Positions 1 to 11,760 of a DNA stretch of 64,000 nt are shown here, one piece after another. This DNA comes from Galerina marginata (Eukaryota > Basidiomycota > Agaricomycetes > Agaricales > Galerinaceae), in NCBI GenBank assembly GCA_023014335.1, contig JAECYW010000002.1, positions 372,001-436,000 of the forward strand, given 5' to 3'. The notes beneath the pieces were generated by a model. The model was not told the DNA's origin and did not search any database. It saw only the letters and a list, made by a program, of their open reading frames with translations. The first letter of the stretch is position 1. Every line of letters begins with the position of its first letter. A program made the translations under genes and the position numbers.

Positions 1-1640
1 GCGGCACGGTGGTGGGTGATCCTGTCAAGGTGAGTTTCCCATTCCTAAACCCAAGGTTGGGTTTCTTTCCGGTAATTATTCATCTTACGTGGGTGTGTTA
101 GGACATCATAAAAACGGCATTTGAGAATGGGATTAATATGATCGACACTGCGGAAGCTTATGCTGACGGGAAGTCTGAGGAGGAGATGCAAGTCCGCTGC
201 CTCCTTGCAGGTCTCCAGATCGTCTGAACCTTTCCTCCTTGTTTTACAGTGGGCGGGTTATTAAGGAATTGGGGCTGCGCCGGACGGATCTCATCATCAC
301 GACGAAGATTTTCTGGGGCGTGAGGCATGGTAGCCCGAACGACTCGGGGTTGAGTCGAAAGCAGTGGGTGGTTGGACTCTGTAACGTGGGCTGAATGGAA
401 CGCTGATTGCTCGTGTTGGATGGACAGTATTATTGAGGGCACGAAGGAGTGTCTAGCGCGTTTGCAGATGGATTATGTTGATGTGATTTTTGCGCATCGG
501 GCGGACAATACGGGTGAGTGAGCGTCGTGTCGTTTATGATTGATTGGGGTTAACCCTGATTTACATTGAAATTGCGATAACTATGATAGTGCCCATGGAA
601 GAGGTCGTTCGGGCATTTAACTATGTTATTGAGCAGGGATGGGTACGTCCTCGAGTTCTGTGTTTTTCTTTGTGAATGACTTGCTCAACGTCAACGCCAC
701 CAAAGGCGTATTACTGGGCGACCTCAGAGTGGAGTGCACGAGAAATCGAAGAGGCTCACCGTGAGGCTTTTGTTATCTGACGAGAATATGGAGCTAATGC
801 CCCTTCCTTCTCTCGATTAGACGTCGCAAGTAGGTTTGGTCTGATTGGACCGATTGCTGAGCAGTGCGAACACAAGTTTGTATTTCTCCTTTTGATTTAT
901 TCACCGGCGTGACTAAACTTTGGAATTTTAGTATGTTTCACCGCGAGCGTCCAGAGAAAGAATACGAGTAGGGTTTAGTAGCTGTTCTTAAGAGGACACT
1001 CTCTGATTTTTTGTATGTTATAGCGCGATTTACAAAAAATACGGGACTGGCACGACTGTCTGGTCGGCCCTTGCAGGGGGCCTGCTCACTGGAAAGGTAT
1101 TTGTCATCTCGACATTTATTTTAATCCCCTCATCTAATTGGATACTCATAGTACAACGATGGCATCCCAGAAGGCTCTCGCTTCGCCACGCACTCGTTCA
1201 TGAAAAGTACAGTGAAAAGCCTGCAGGAGAAAGAAGGACAAGAAAAGATCCGTAAAGTCCGTGAGCTGTCGAAGCTCGCTAAAGACGGTATGTTCGATTT
1301 CCCAAGTCAAGACAAAAATTCGTACGAAAAACTCTTTTGATAGAATTTAACGCTACGCCCACTGCGTTGGCTCTTGCGTGGGTGGCGAAGAATCCAAATA
1401 CGTCGACTGTCATCCTTGGCGCGTCGACTCCTCAGCAGGTGCTCGACAACTTGAAAGCGCTGGAAGTCCTCCCCAAGCTTACCCCTGAGGTCATGGATAA
1501 AGTCGACAAGATCTTGGGCAACAAACCGAAGCTTGAGGTATGTCCAGTCTTTTTTATTTATTTACTCTATGTTCAAAACTCACTGTTTGCAGTTTCCCCG
1601 AGGACGACCGCGTTTGGATAACTTGGCAGCTAAATTGTAG
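1..1640 (+). CDS. Aldo-keto reductase, K+-channel beta-subunit type (AKR6-like), 5' truncated by window
   Basis: NADPH-dependent aldo-keto reductase of the voltage-gated K+-channel beta-subunit subgroup, a cytosolic TIM barrel. The first exon visible ends at base 29, and at least nine exons joined by short introns can be followed. Segments in order: GTVVGDPVK, then MIDTAEAY with the Asp and Tyr of the catalytic tetrad, TTKIFWG with the Lys, VIFAHRAD with the His, [46 protein letters not shown] and the C-terminal cofactor-binding stretch [15 protein letters not shown]. The last exon (1593-1640) encodes [15 protein letters not shown] and a TAG stop. [18 protein letters not shown] and GGLLTGK signatures favour AKR6 over other AKRs. 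The start codon and about the first 30 residues lie outside the window. Physiological substrate is unknown. No disruption is seen in the readable part. Confidence 0.9.
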
Positions 1641-1881
1641 ATTTTTTTTGAGGATGGGTTGGAATTTATGTATTTGTATCGATGAAAGGAGACTCTGTAT
1701 CGCTCGAATATTTCCGAGCCCTCTTACAAGATCATCGACTGAAAGCTTAATGCAAGTCTAAATCCCGGGCACTTCTGTTTTTAGCCCGGAGCGCCAAGCC
1801 AAACAGCCAACGACAACAGACCTCTGACTTCAACGTGTTTTCAATTTCTGACAGTCACCTCATCTAATACTATCACCTGCG

Positions 1882-4849
1882 ATGTTTGGTACAACACTGA
1901 GATACCTGAACCTCTTCGTCCTTCCTAATCCTGTGAGTGCTCCTCGTCGTCCATGGGTTTTTCACGATTAACTGAGCACGAGGACGTCTTCTCGAAAAAA
2001 CAATCTGGCACAGAAATTCTGCATCCCAGCTTCTGAGCTCGACCCTGTCTATAGAATTCCCAAAACAACGGTAGAGTACGGTACGTCTGTCGTTCAACAC
2101 GCTAGGATTTCGACAGGATTACGGATAGGTGTGCTGTCTTGATTCAGAACTGTTATCGAATTCACGATTTGCTCCACTTTTTCCCGCAGGATCTCAGGAG
2201 ATTGTCGTATTATTAACTTCCTCATGCACAGATGCCAATTTTTTACCCCAAAATGCGATAATGCAGTCCAAACTACCGGATACGAGTGCAGCGAGGAGGG
2301 CTACGATCTGCTACACCGGCGAGATAGCTTCATATGTGAGAGTTTTGGCCTCAAAGAGAGTTTCCGTGGCTAATCGGAGGTGTTCTTTCAGGACAATAGC
2401 GATGCCACTGAGGTGTTTTCTCAATTACTCGACCCTACTTGCGACACACCTTCCAAAAATGCGAACCGACCGAATAATCCCTCCCAAAATGCGGGAAAAA
2501 CGATACGAATCGTGCCAGTAAGCGCATATATGCTTGTTTTGTGTCATATTAACTTTAATTCTGCTTGAAGCCTCCAGAATCTCCGACTTCAATACGCCGA
2601 CAACTCACGAACGTAAGCGTTATCAGACTGAGAAATCTGTATTCGGTGTTCATGCCGCATGCTTCTGCACTAGGATATCGCCGCCCTATATTCTTCTAAT
2701 CGAACAGTAAGCACTTATTGATGATACATTAACGATTCCCAATCACATTTTGAAACTCTCTCAGCAAAAAAACCGGACCATGGTCAGTATGGTCAGTTCA
2801 ACGCCTATTGTGTCGGTAAAGCTCAATATATGCGCCTTCTTTGAAGCGAAACCTCAACAAGTCCCACAAGAAACGCGACGGCTTATCGACGAATAGAAAA
2901 GAGGTAATTTCCCTTCCTCACTCTCGATGGAGAGCTCACTGTCTGTGATTTCAGAAGCGAAATTCTGCCCCTCCCATCTTGACGTCCATTAATGACGGAG
3001 ACCAAATGCCGACACGAAAGAACATAATTGAAGGGCCCAGAAATGAGGTAGAGACTCGTATTTCAGTGCATCCCATTGATTGCGGCGATATTAATTATTC
3101 TGGTACCAGCTGGTCTCTCCAGCGACTACAATCTACCCCCTACTCCACTCGCAGTCTGTTTCCCCGAAGCGTTTGTTCCCTGCGCTCATTCATAAGGTAT
3201 TTCTCCGACAGGACATTCCTTTGACGTTGTATGAACTTATCACGACGCTGCTAGAATCAAAGGACGAGGCCACAGAGTCATACCTCCTCAAGCCTATCAC
3301 ATTCTAGAGTATTCGGATTGGACTTGTCTCCAATAATCGAAGACACGAACGCATTTGGAGAGTACTTCGAGCTGAATGAGGATTCGGTGATTCCGTCCAT
3401 AGTCGACAGTTCTGGGTCAAGTTATGGGCAACTCCTGGAGGATATGGTGCGTCTCGCTTTTTTCTTGGCTTTTCATTGTTCTGTGGGCCACGTTTCTCTG
3501 CGGAAAGCCGGAAAATGAAAAACGGCTGTCAAAGAACCTCCACGCTGGTATCGCGTAACTGATGCTCGTGTTTGTTTTTCCATTCACTTTTCGTCTTGTG
3601 TCTTCATACATGTGTTTTGAAGACGTTTTGATGCAATTCCATGACAGAACATCGATTACTTCAGCGCATCCCAATATAGCGCTTTCGCAGGCTTGGAATG
3701 GGGCTACGACCAAAGAAGACAGACAGATTATTCCTCTCAGCTCTCGGCCCAAGGTTTTGGAGACGTTCAAGGTACGCAAAAGATCTGTCCATGTCCATGC
3801 CCACTGTGCGCGCATGCCGCAGAGAGAACTACTGTATTTATTCTATGGTTTCAGATCCTGACTGGGGTGACGATCACCTGGAAGCGTTGGAGGACTCTGT
3901 TCTGATTCCTGGACTGACTTTGACTCTTCCGACACCAGACTTGGGCAATGCGGCGCGGTTTCCTGCCGAACGGTTGCCAGACTTGCCTGTTATCGATGAA
4001 GTCCTTGATTGGTCAATAGAGGGGCCAACTTCGACGCAGACAATTTTGAAGAACTCTGTACCCAGTGATCTGGGTCGTATTTGTCTTGACACGTACCCTA
4101 AAGACTCGGATTCGCTACCCGGCCCTCTCGGGAATTCCCTGAATAACCCACTGGACGGCGCAAATTTGACTGGGCGACAAAAGTCTGAGGCTGGATTTGA
4201 TACTTGCGGCGGCGGCGTCGAGTTAGACTCTGGAAATACGAGCAGGCGCTTCTCCGTCCTGCGCTGGCCTACGTTACGCCGCGAAAATAGGAGCGGGATA
4301 TCCTCGAAGATTGAAAGAGGCGCCGGACGTGTCTGGAGCAGGCTTTCTCGTGTTCTGGCCACATTTCGCACACCATTTGGCCATCAACAATCTGGTGATC
4401 AAACTTATCTGGATGCTCCTTGCACCACGGGTACCCCGAACTGGGTTTCCTCCTCTCATGAGCCTCGTTATTTTTCTGCTCAACACTCAGACCTGTCGAA
4501 TCAGCTGTCATGCTCCGACCCCCGTTCTAGCAGTTGGGCGTTTGAGAAACATTCATCTGGTTCCGCTTTACGAAATGCGTCTGCATGTATATTGGAAGAT
4601 GGAGAACACGCAGCTTCTCGTCTTTTCGGACTTCCTAATATTGGGAAGAAACAGGACGCTTCAACCATCTGGCGAGCAGAAACCTCTGGAATTGCGATTG
4701 ATGTGGGTCAGCCGAGGAGGTCAGACGAGAGAAATGCAGGATCTTTCGGATTTAGCATGAAAAGCATTGGATCCAGTCGACGTCGGCGGTACGTCGAGGA
4801 CGACACTGGGTGTCTTGACTGCGAGAGAAATACATACGAACCCGTATAA
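1882..4849 (+). CDS. Unassigned multi-exon gene, serine-rich C-terminal half
   Basis: Not recognised. Several exons with plausible GT..AG borders join in frame: YTGEIASY continues into DNSDATEVFSQLLDPTC across an intron at about 2336-2390, then VPPPESPTSIRRQLTN and DIAALYSSNRT. Further on are open blocks LLHSQSVSPKRLFPALIH (about 3130-3210), DIPLTLYELITTLLESKD (about 3211-3300) and LSPIIEDTNAFGEYFELN (3320-3390). From 3856 a long open stretch encodes an acidic then Ser/Arg-rich, low-complexity tail ending in TAA at 4847-4849. A different reading of the last 100 bases ends at 4871 instead. The ATG at 1882 (MFGTTLRYLNLF) and some joins, especially around 3300, are unresolved. I considered a cohesin kleisin but saw none of its conserved ends. 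Treat as one probable gene with an uncertain model. Confidence 0.4.
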
Positions 4850-4871
4850 TGGATTAGATGTCGAGGAATAA

Positions 4872-5561
4872 GACGGCCCTGTTCAGGTATGATGCACGGA
4901 GCGCCTGCATCACCTTATTTGGCTAATTCTGGAGGCCCTGAAGTAGCATAACAGCATACTGAGGAACGATAAGTGGTCAATTCAACCGACAGTGGCAGTA
5001 AACAGACAGTAACCTGGGTCGCCAAGGATCCAAGACATTCCGGCGGTCTGAAGGTCGTAAATTTTCATTCAACTAAAGCCTGCCATTGTGATTTGTTCTT
5101 GATCATAGTTGTTGGCAGGATCGATCTGTCTGAGCATTAAAGCGTTTGTGTGGCGCATTCCTTCAAGTCGGTCTTTCCTCTAAGAGTTGTCTGAGTGTTT
5201 TTTCTTTCACGTTGTTTCAGATTACGTTGTGGAACAGCGCAACGGTATTGCATTCTCGTCATTGATCGGCCATGTGTCAAGTTGAGTACTGCGTTAATAC
5301 AGAACGTAGTACGGAAGGAAGGATGGAGGAGACGGGGTGTTCGGATCGGCCGAGACCGGGGATACTCTGATTGGATGCGGAGTTCTGGGATCTGCATGTG
5401 GCTTTGCCCAAGATTGAGGATGGCCAACAGCAGTACCGCTCAATCGTTTCGTCTAGCTCGTTCTGTCCGCTGCGCTGGGTTCGTCGTCCTTCCTTCCGGT
5501 TCACTATTTTATGTTCTGCTTGAGCTGACTTTTCCTTCACTTCGCTCCCTCCTTCCCCATC
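4872..5561. other. Intergenic, upstream of the Nramp gene
   Basis: 690 bases without a convincing reading frame. The last 60 bases before the ATG are pyrimidine-rich (cttcactt, ctccctccttccccat), which is common in fungal promoters and 5' leaders. No repeat or RNA gene seen. Confidence 0.5.
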
Positions 5562-8132
5562 ATGTCCTCCCAGCAGTTGACTCCCAAGCCCACATTTGTC
5601 TCTCGTCTCAAGAACGCGACTTCTGTCACCGCCCACCATATTAAAAACCATGTCGGCGTTGGCATAGTCTGTGCCGTCGCCTACTTCGATCCGTGAGTGC
5701 TCAGCATCGCTGTGGAAAGCTTCGTAACTGAGCGCTGTGTGCTTACCAGTGGCAACTGGGGTGTTGACCTTCAAGCCGGATCCCAGTTCGGGTACAGTCT
5801 CTTGTTTGTGGTCCTTCTGTCAGGCTTGTTCGCCGTGTTCCTCCAGGTTTGTCTCACTGCTCCGATGGCGCGTCATCAGCGATTAATGCTGTCGTTCTCT
5901 AGGTCCTTGCTAGCAGGCTTGGCTGTGTTACAGGCGTCGGTGAGTATGACGTCTCATATTGTTTGGATCGTTCGATGTGGCATTGGTGGTTGCGTATTTG
6001 GTGATGTCAATGGTGCTCTCCATTGGCGGGTGTCCGCCACCGTGCTTACGCTCCTCCCCGATATGCCCGCCTATCCAAAAATCTGCTAGCAGGCAGGGTA
6101 TTTATACCACTGCCAACTGTTCCGTATACCCAAGCCGTAGGTGTGGGTATAATTAGGAACCATGTGCCTCTTCTACGCTAGCCGAAGCAGGCGGGCTGTA
6201 AATACACCAGCATGCCGCCTCTATTTTGACGGTATTCACGTCAATCTCTTTGATCTTTCCACCCAAATTTCCTGTCCTCGGTGTCTGGTTCCGCAGTATT
6301 GCCCTTTTTAATATCTGTTACTTACACTATCTCCCCCACACGTCAGACCTCGCTTCTCACAGTCGTTTATTGTTATACAATCGGCCCAAACATACACTCC
6401 TCTACCGATGGCTGGGTCTGTACCCACTGTACGTCTTGGCGGAGGTGGCCATCATCGCCACCGACCTGGCTGAGTTGCTGGGCTCCGCGATTGCGCTGTG
6501 CTTGCTCTTCCCCAAGTTGGAATTGTGGCATGGTGTGCTGATCACTGCTTTCGATGTGATCTTCATCCTTGGAATGGGCGATCCTCTGCGCGGAAAACCT
6601 GTCAGGGCGTTTGAGCTCCTTATTGGCAGCATGGTAGGCTAATCTTCTACAACATCCGTTACTTGTTGGCTTATCGCTTGCAATCATTCAAGGTTCTTGC
6701 AGTCCTCATCTGCATGGTCGTTATCATCTCCAAGGTTCATGTCAACTGGGGAACTGCCTTCCTCGGTTATGTTCCTTCAAAGCACATTTTCGCTCCAGGA
6801 GGCGTATATACATGTATGTCTTTTCCTTTTTCTCAGTTTTCTCTACGCTTCTGACCTATCTTCATCGTAGCCGTGGGTATCCTTGGCGCCACTGTGATGC
6901 CACACAGTCTCTTCCTTGGCTCTGCTCTGGCTACACAGGATCGAATTTCATTTCATCCCGACGGAAGTGTTGAGACCCTAGGCGTACCGCCGACTACCAA
7001 GGAGTCAGAATTAGACGAATCTTATCCAACCAAACCAACTGCTGCACCTCCGCCTCCACCTCCTCGCACTATCACTCAGCGATTCTACGCGTCTCTCAAA
7101 GAGTCTCTCGCCAACGCCTTCCGCACACCGATTGCTACAGCCACCACTGCGACTCGCCACAGCGAACGACAGAACAACTCATACGAGTTTGTCCGTGCGC
7201 ACGTTTACCATGGGACGTTCGACATCGTTGGGAGTTTGCTTGGATTTGCGGTTATGATCAATTCCTTGTATGTTTCACCGAGAAATTCTTCTTGTTTTCC
7301 TAACTGGAGCTTCTGCATAGGATTCTCATGCTGGCCGCCGCTGTGTTTTATTATGGTGAAGGTCGCTCCGATGCTGACTCTGCCGCAAGCTTGTTTGATG
7401 CCTATGACCTCATTCGGGATATCGTTGGACAACGTACGGTTTAGATTTTATAATTTAAAATTCTTAAACCTGATCGACTTGTACATCAGCGGCTGCAACG
7501 CTTTTTGCCATTGCCCTTCTATGTGCGGGTCAGGTCAGTTCCTTTTCGTCTTTCCCATTTTATATCCCTCTCTGACCTTTCTGTTATCAGAGTTCATCTA
7601 TTATTGCCACAGTTGCTGGACAGGCTGTCTCTGAAGGCTTCCTACACTGGCGTACCTCGGTATGTTCTTTTTCAGTATGCGATCTAACCTTCTTAGCTCA
7701 CACATGCTCTTCTAGCCTGTCGTGCGCCGTGTAGTGACACGCCTCCTGGCTATCATCCCTTCCATGGCAGTGGCCGTCTCGATTGGAAGACCAGGCATCG
7801 ACACACTCCTTGTCGCATCCCAAGTTGTGCTCTCCATTGTCTTGCCCTTCGTCACCTTCCCTTTGCTCTATTGCACCGCTAGCAAGGCGATCATGAGCGT
7901 CCGAAAAACCGTTGTCCCGCCCTCGCCGTCATTGTCTCCTTTGTCTCGCACGTCTACCGCCGTGACGTTGACAGAGAGGACCCCAGGTGGGGTGGAAGTC
8001 GCCGAGGAAGGCGAGATTGTGGATTATAGCAATAACAAGTTTGCAATCGGCGTCGGGATGGCGATTTGGCTTGTCATCGTTGCCGCCAACATGTATGTCA
8101 TCGTGGACCTGGGGTTGGGTGCCCAGGCATGA
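5562..8132 (+). CDS. Nramp/Smf-type divalent metal (Mn2+) transporter
   Basis: Proton-coupled divalent-metal importer of the Nramp (SLC11/Smf) family, about 570 residues in ten exons: 5562-5692, 5750-5846, 5903-5939, 6347-6633, 6693-6813, 6871-7267, 7321-7433, 7490-7533, 7591-7659, 7716-8132. The first splice completes the DPGN metal-binding motif of TM1 (AYFDPGNWGVDLQAGS). TM6 carries the matching MPHS motif in GATVMPHSLFLGSALATQ. The other helices read as typical Nramp (ATDLAELLGSAIAL, NSLILMLAAAVFYYGEG, GQSSSIIATVAGQAVSEGF, GRPGIDTLLVASQVVLS). A proline-rich loop (TAAPPPPPPRT) follows TM6. A second hydrophilic loop precedes the last helix, MAIWLVIVAANMYVIVDLGLG. Start chosen because the N-terminus MSSQQLTPK is short and hydrophilic and leads straight into the family core. 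Likely at plasma membrane or vesicles. The third intron (407 nt) is unusually long. Confidence 0.95.
5940..6346 (+). other. Unusually long (407-nt) intron of the Nramp gene
   Basis: Donor gtgagt at 5940 and acceptor cgtcag ending at 6346 split the Asp codon of GV-D-LASHSRLL. The other eight introns of this gene are about 53-59 nt. The extra sequence contains short self-complementary blocks: gcccgcct at about 6066 against aggcgggc at about 6186, and the palindromes ctgctagcag and ggtatttatacc between them. This would fit a small decayed inverted-repeat insertion, but no target duplication was found. Confidence 0.6.
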
Positions 8133-8624
8133 GCACCGAGATGCTGGAAATCTCGGTACAGATTCGGGAGCGAAACGACCCATTGCATGCCTACCGCAAC
8201 TCGTGGCTAGGTTTTGAATGGGCCGTCGCTTCACTGAAGAGAGCATGGCTCGATACGACCCGTTATGACACATCCACACACACCTTATGACATCCCCCGT
8301 CCAAAATCTCGCTTTGTTATGCACGCATCATCATCTCATCATCAGCCATGGACTCTTTTCGCATTTGTATATCACCAAACGTGTTGGAGCATATACACTT
8401 ATTTCCAGCACTGTACTTATATCGACTGAGCCTGCTCTTCGAATTATCTTCTAGTTGTATAATATCATATAGAAATCTATTGGTTTCCTTCTTATTTCAA
8501 AGCTGGTTTGGATCAAAAATCGTTCAAGTACAGTAATCTGTGTTGCAGGGCAAGATGTTTGAAATTTTTCAAAATGAGTTCTTATCCTTGGACAAAGCAA
8601 AACCGCGGAAACTCACATTTAGGA
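8133..8624. other. Convergent 3' intergenic region
   Basis: Lies between the stop codons of the Nramp gene (+) and a minus-strand gene. AT-rich, no long open frame, no repeat recognised; it presumably holds both 3' untranslated regions. Confidence 0.5.
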
Positions 8625-9206
8625 TTAAAATACATTTCCCAAGATATTTCTGACCTTTGTCAGAACGGCTTCGTCTTTCGGACCTTTTCCTTCTCTCGCC
8701 TCCCAAGCCAAGCCAGTAAGCTCATACAAAGGTTGCGCCAACTCCTCGTAATCGCCTATAGGTTTATCCAGAGTTTTAAGTTGCTTATCGAACCCATAAA
8801 CACTTGTCTCATCGTATTCGAGTTCATAGTTCTCGGCTGGGATGTCATTGAACGTCGAGCGAACGACCAGAACGCGGTCAATGGGGCGGCTTGTCCTATC
8901 GTGCTTGACACGCCATTGGTTGCGGAAGTTGTCTGACTTGGGGAGGCTTCGCGTTTGTTGGGCAAGGGCTCGGATACCCGCGTAGTCCTCCTCGGTGATG
9001 ATGGAGATCTTGCCACTGGCCTCGACGATCGTCTTGTCAGAGAAGAGAGCAAAGGTTATGCCTTCAGGCTCAGTCGGGGCGTTTCGAAGGACTAGGACGT
9101 CCAGCGAGGATCGTTTTGGGGTGAACGATTCCGGTGAAAAGGGGTACGGCGCAGCGCGTGCGAGGTAGCCAGAGAATTCTGAGGACCAGGTGTTGGATTC
9201 AGACAT
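8625..9206 (-). CDS. Hypothetical protein, 193 aa, single exon
   Basis: Uninterrupted frame of 194 codons, not assigned to a family. The sequence is globular-looking: TFALFSDKTIVEASGKISII, then an Arg-rich middle (DRTSRPIDRVLVVRSTFND) and a C-terminus EELAQPLYELTGLAWEAREG ending in KVRNILGNVF. No signal peptide or membrane segment when begun at 9206 (MSESNTWSSEFSGYL). That ATG has the better context (gaccATGt). An upstream in-frame ATG at 9350 would add 48 residues with a hydrophobic stretch (SCLFLFFCSTVSLIALYHH), which could be a signal anchor but has a weak context. Convergent with the Nramp gene. Function unknown. Confidence 0.7.
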   Translation of the reverse strand: MSESNTWSSEFSGYLARAAPYPFSPESFTPKRSSLDVLVLRNAPTEPEGITFALFSDKTIVEASGKISIITEEDYAGIRALAQQTRSLPKSDNFRNQWRVKHDRTSRPIDRVLVVRSTFNDIPAENYELEYDETSVYGFDKQLKTLDKPIGDYEELAQPLYELTGLAWEAREGKGPKDEAVLTKVRNILGNVF

Positions 9207-9705
9207 GGTCTCCGTCAAAGTCAAGAATGAAAAGTTGACGATTGACGCGATTTTTATGGGTTCTTGTTTCCCGATGTGATGGTATAGAGCGATGAGACTA
9301 ACGGTGGAGCAGAAAAAGAGAAACAGGCAGCTCCGGGGTCCTGCTGGCATAAGTATGTTGGTGGTTTTAGGGGATGATGATATGACTGCTGCGCCTCCTC
9401 AAGTTTACTTACATATCGGGCGGTTTCTGCACCGTATGGGAGAGGTTGTCAAAAGGAGCCGCGTGGTTTAGGATTGGAGCTCGGAGAATTAAGCGTGCAT
9501 ATGGACAAAAGTAGCTGAGCAAGGCGGCAAGGTCGTGTACTTCGCCTTGGCGGTACTTTGAATTTGGTTAGCGAGGATTCTCGGATACAAGATAGCTTTC
9601 ATTTACAATTAACACCTGGTAAAATAGAGGACCGCATACGATACTACTGTCTTTCGTTTCGAGCCAATGAAACCTCAAAATTTAGGGTTGCTTGAACGAC
9701 AATCT
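9207..9705. other. Intergenic / promoter side of the 8625-9206 gene
   Basis: Upstream of one minus-strand gene and downstream of the next. The first 144 bases are an in-frame 5' extension of the small gene and could be coding if the upper ATG is used. The rest shows no open frame or repeat. Confidence 0.4.
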
Positions 9706-11376
9706 TCAAGTAAATGGTCGTTCCAGAGGCAACAACGACGCCTTGCCTTCATTAATGTCCACCACGCCATAGTCTTCCGTAGATGCCCTGACTAAATCTA
9801 GAGGTGGTTGGTGGTACAAATAAAGAATTTCAAGATTCAACCCTGCCCCAAGAATAGAGACAATGTCGCGCATGATTTCCTTGTCGATGAAGAAGATTGG
9901 GTCGTCCTCTCTCCATTCAAAATGGACTAGGATGGTGTGTAGAGGTCGACGACGAGAATTATCGAGTTCGAGCAATGGTCCAAAAATGTCAGGAATAAAT
10001 TTGCATGAAGGCTGTACTGGTATCTGAAAGCGAAGGAATTGAAGTTCAGGAAGGAAGTGCACCAACTGCTCGTCGTTTTCTGTGTCCGAGTCCTTTGCGA
10101 TAGAAGTCATAACCAAATGATTGAAAAGATAGTCTAATGCATTATCTGTCCCAGTCACAATTTCCAATTGCCAAAGGGAAGGAACAACCTCCAACAAAGA
10201 GATAAGGGCGATTTGGTCGACGGTTACATCCTCGATACGAAGCTTCCTCAGCCGAGAAGAGGAACGTTTAATTAGAGATATAAGAGTGGTTATAGATATA
10301 TTGTAGCCCTCTTGCATGGTATCATAGGACAGCTCCTCCAAGGCGGGAAAGGCGACCCTTGTAAAGAATGGATCTAGTGTATATTGTGAGGAAACGTCGA
10401 GTACTGTTAGCTGAGAATGAAAGATGGTATCGGTTGCGGTTGGATGATTTCCTGCGGGATCAAGCCGAATATCGAAAAAAGTACAGTCCTTCAACTGCAA
10501 GGCCCGTTTGAGAAGTCGAAAGCAATCTCGGGGTGGGAGTCCCTGTAATTTCACTTGAGTAACATTGTCCCATTCAATGTTGACCGCTCTAAGGGGGAGG
10601 TCCGATAAAAAAACGACTTCAGGCTTCAGCTTCACTTTCTGCCTATTAAATTTGAAATTCTCGCCAGGTGCATATTGGGGAATAGCTTCCAACTGCAGTG
10701 TGCGGAGGATAGAGGAGGCCAGCGAATCACCACAGAAAGTGGGGAACAGATATGGAGGGATGCTGAGGTCCAGTAGGCGCCAGCGATCGGAGTACCGGTT
10801 GAGAGTGTGGATGAATTCGCGGGCAATTTTTGCAGACCCAGGGTGTTTGAGTCTTTGACCTGATCGAGATGTGAAAATGCGGATTGACAAGGGAAGCTGG
10901 CCACCTGATCGACTCAGCCAATCTCGTGCAAGATGGCACTGGAGGCGTAGATGTGAGGCATCAAGATCCACTTTGATGACCGTCCAAAGTTCTGGAGTTG
11001 ACCAAGCAACGCGTCTCCAGTGCTGGCAAACTGCTCCCAGAGTTAAAGGTATAGCAATTTCCTTGCTGCTAAATTTCAAGAGACCTTGCGTATCGCGCCG
11101 AATGTCAGGCATGCAAAACTGGAAGATGATCAACACGATTTCAGGAGGCAGTCGGCCGGCCATGGGATCATGGCTGCGATTTATCTGTCTTTTCATTTCG
11201 TAGTGTCGTTGAAACATAAGGTCAAGCGCCTGTTTTGCCTCTTGTATTTGAGATTCTAGTTGGTATATCCCAACACATGAAGGGCATGCTTCCCCGCTGG
11301 ATATCCAACACCCTAGATCATATGGCTTGAAGACGTTTGGTTTGGCGGAATCTCCACAATAAGCGCACTGGGTCAT
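9706..11376 (-). CDS. F-box-like protein with N-terminal CxxC motif and coiled coil, 556 aa
   Basis: Predicted substrate receptor of an SCF (Skp1-cullin-F-box) ubiquitin ligase. From the N-terminus: a Cys-rich module, CAYCG then CPSC 27 residues on; a coiled-coil segment (YQLESQIQEAKQALDLMFQR); a degenerate F-box, RLPPEIVLIIFQFCMPD through LGAVCQHWRRVAWSTPELW (about residues 70-135); and about 400 residues of Leu-rich repeats-like sequence with alternating Leu/Val positions (LRTLQLEAI, LTVLDVSS, LRKLRIEDV, LWQLEIV, LQFLRFQIP), the usual target-binding half in agaric F-box proteins. Start at 11376 (MTQCAYCG) aligns with the start of the paralogue ending at 15213. It is single-exon and intact. 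Divergent from the related gene at 11761, sharing 384 bp of upstream DNA. Confidence 0.85.
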   Translation of the reverse strand: MTQCAYCGDSAKPNVFKPYDLGCWISSGEACPSCVGIYQLESQIQEAKQALDLMFQRHYEMKRQINRSHDPMAGRLPPEIVLIIFQFCMPDIRRDTQGLLKFSSKEIAIPLTLGAVCQHWRRVAWSTPELWTVIKVDLDASHLRLQCHLARDWLSRSGGQLPLSIRIFTSRSGQRLKHPGSAKIAREFIHTLNRYSDRWRLLDLSIPPYLFPTFCGDSLASSILRTLQLEAIPQYAPGENFKFNRQKVKLKPEVVFLSDLPLRAVNIEWDNVTQVKLQGLPPRDCFRLLKRALQLKDCTFFDIRLDPAGNHPTATDTIFHSQLTVLDVSSQYTLDPFFTRVAFPALEELSYDTMQEGYNISITTLISLIKRSSSRLRKLRIEDVTVDQIALISLLEVVPSLWQLEIVTGTDNALDYLFNHLVMTSIAKDSDTENDEQLVHFLPELQFLRFQIPVQPSCKFIPDIFGPLLELDNSRRRPLHTILVHFEWREDDPIFFIDKEIMRDIVSILGAGLNLEILYLYHQPPLDLVRASTEDYGVVDINEGKASLLPLERPFT

Positions 11377-11760
11377 CTTAGAAAGTGTAAGCAACAAAGT
11401 TCAAGTTTGTAGCGATGCCTTGGATCACATACCTGTTCAGAGGGCTATGAGAGTTAGAATGTGTATTAGACGATCAGGGCGGTTACTGTCCACTTGGAAT
11501 GTCACGGTTGGGCTTTGAGCCCGACGGCTTCCAAATGTTACAGCGACAAGCAAGACCCAGCTTGGTTGCCACAAACCTTCCTTCAGTAAGTATCTGTAGT
11601 TGATCTGTAGGTTCGCTCCTGGACGGTATCAACACTCGATCGCCTTTGAATATCCCAAAGAAAGGTAGAAATCTCCGGTTTATTTGGGAAGTATGGACTT
11701 TCTGACACGGCTTTTCCTCTTTCCCTTTTAAGCTCTGTGCTTTGCTTCCTTGGAGCGACC
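11377..11760. promoter_or_regulatory. Shared upstream region of two divergent F-box genes
   Basis: 384 bp between the ATG of a minus-strand F-box gene and the ATG of its plus-strand paralogue. Each gene's promoter must lie here or overlap. No clear TATA box was seen, but a pyrimidine-rich block (cttttcctctttcccttttaa) precedes the plus-strand ATG. Inference from gene layout. Confidence 0.5.

Noticed and set aside
10565..11203. Plus-strand frames opposite the F-box gene at 9706-11376
   Set aside because: Short, compositionally antisense, with no start context or family signal.
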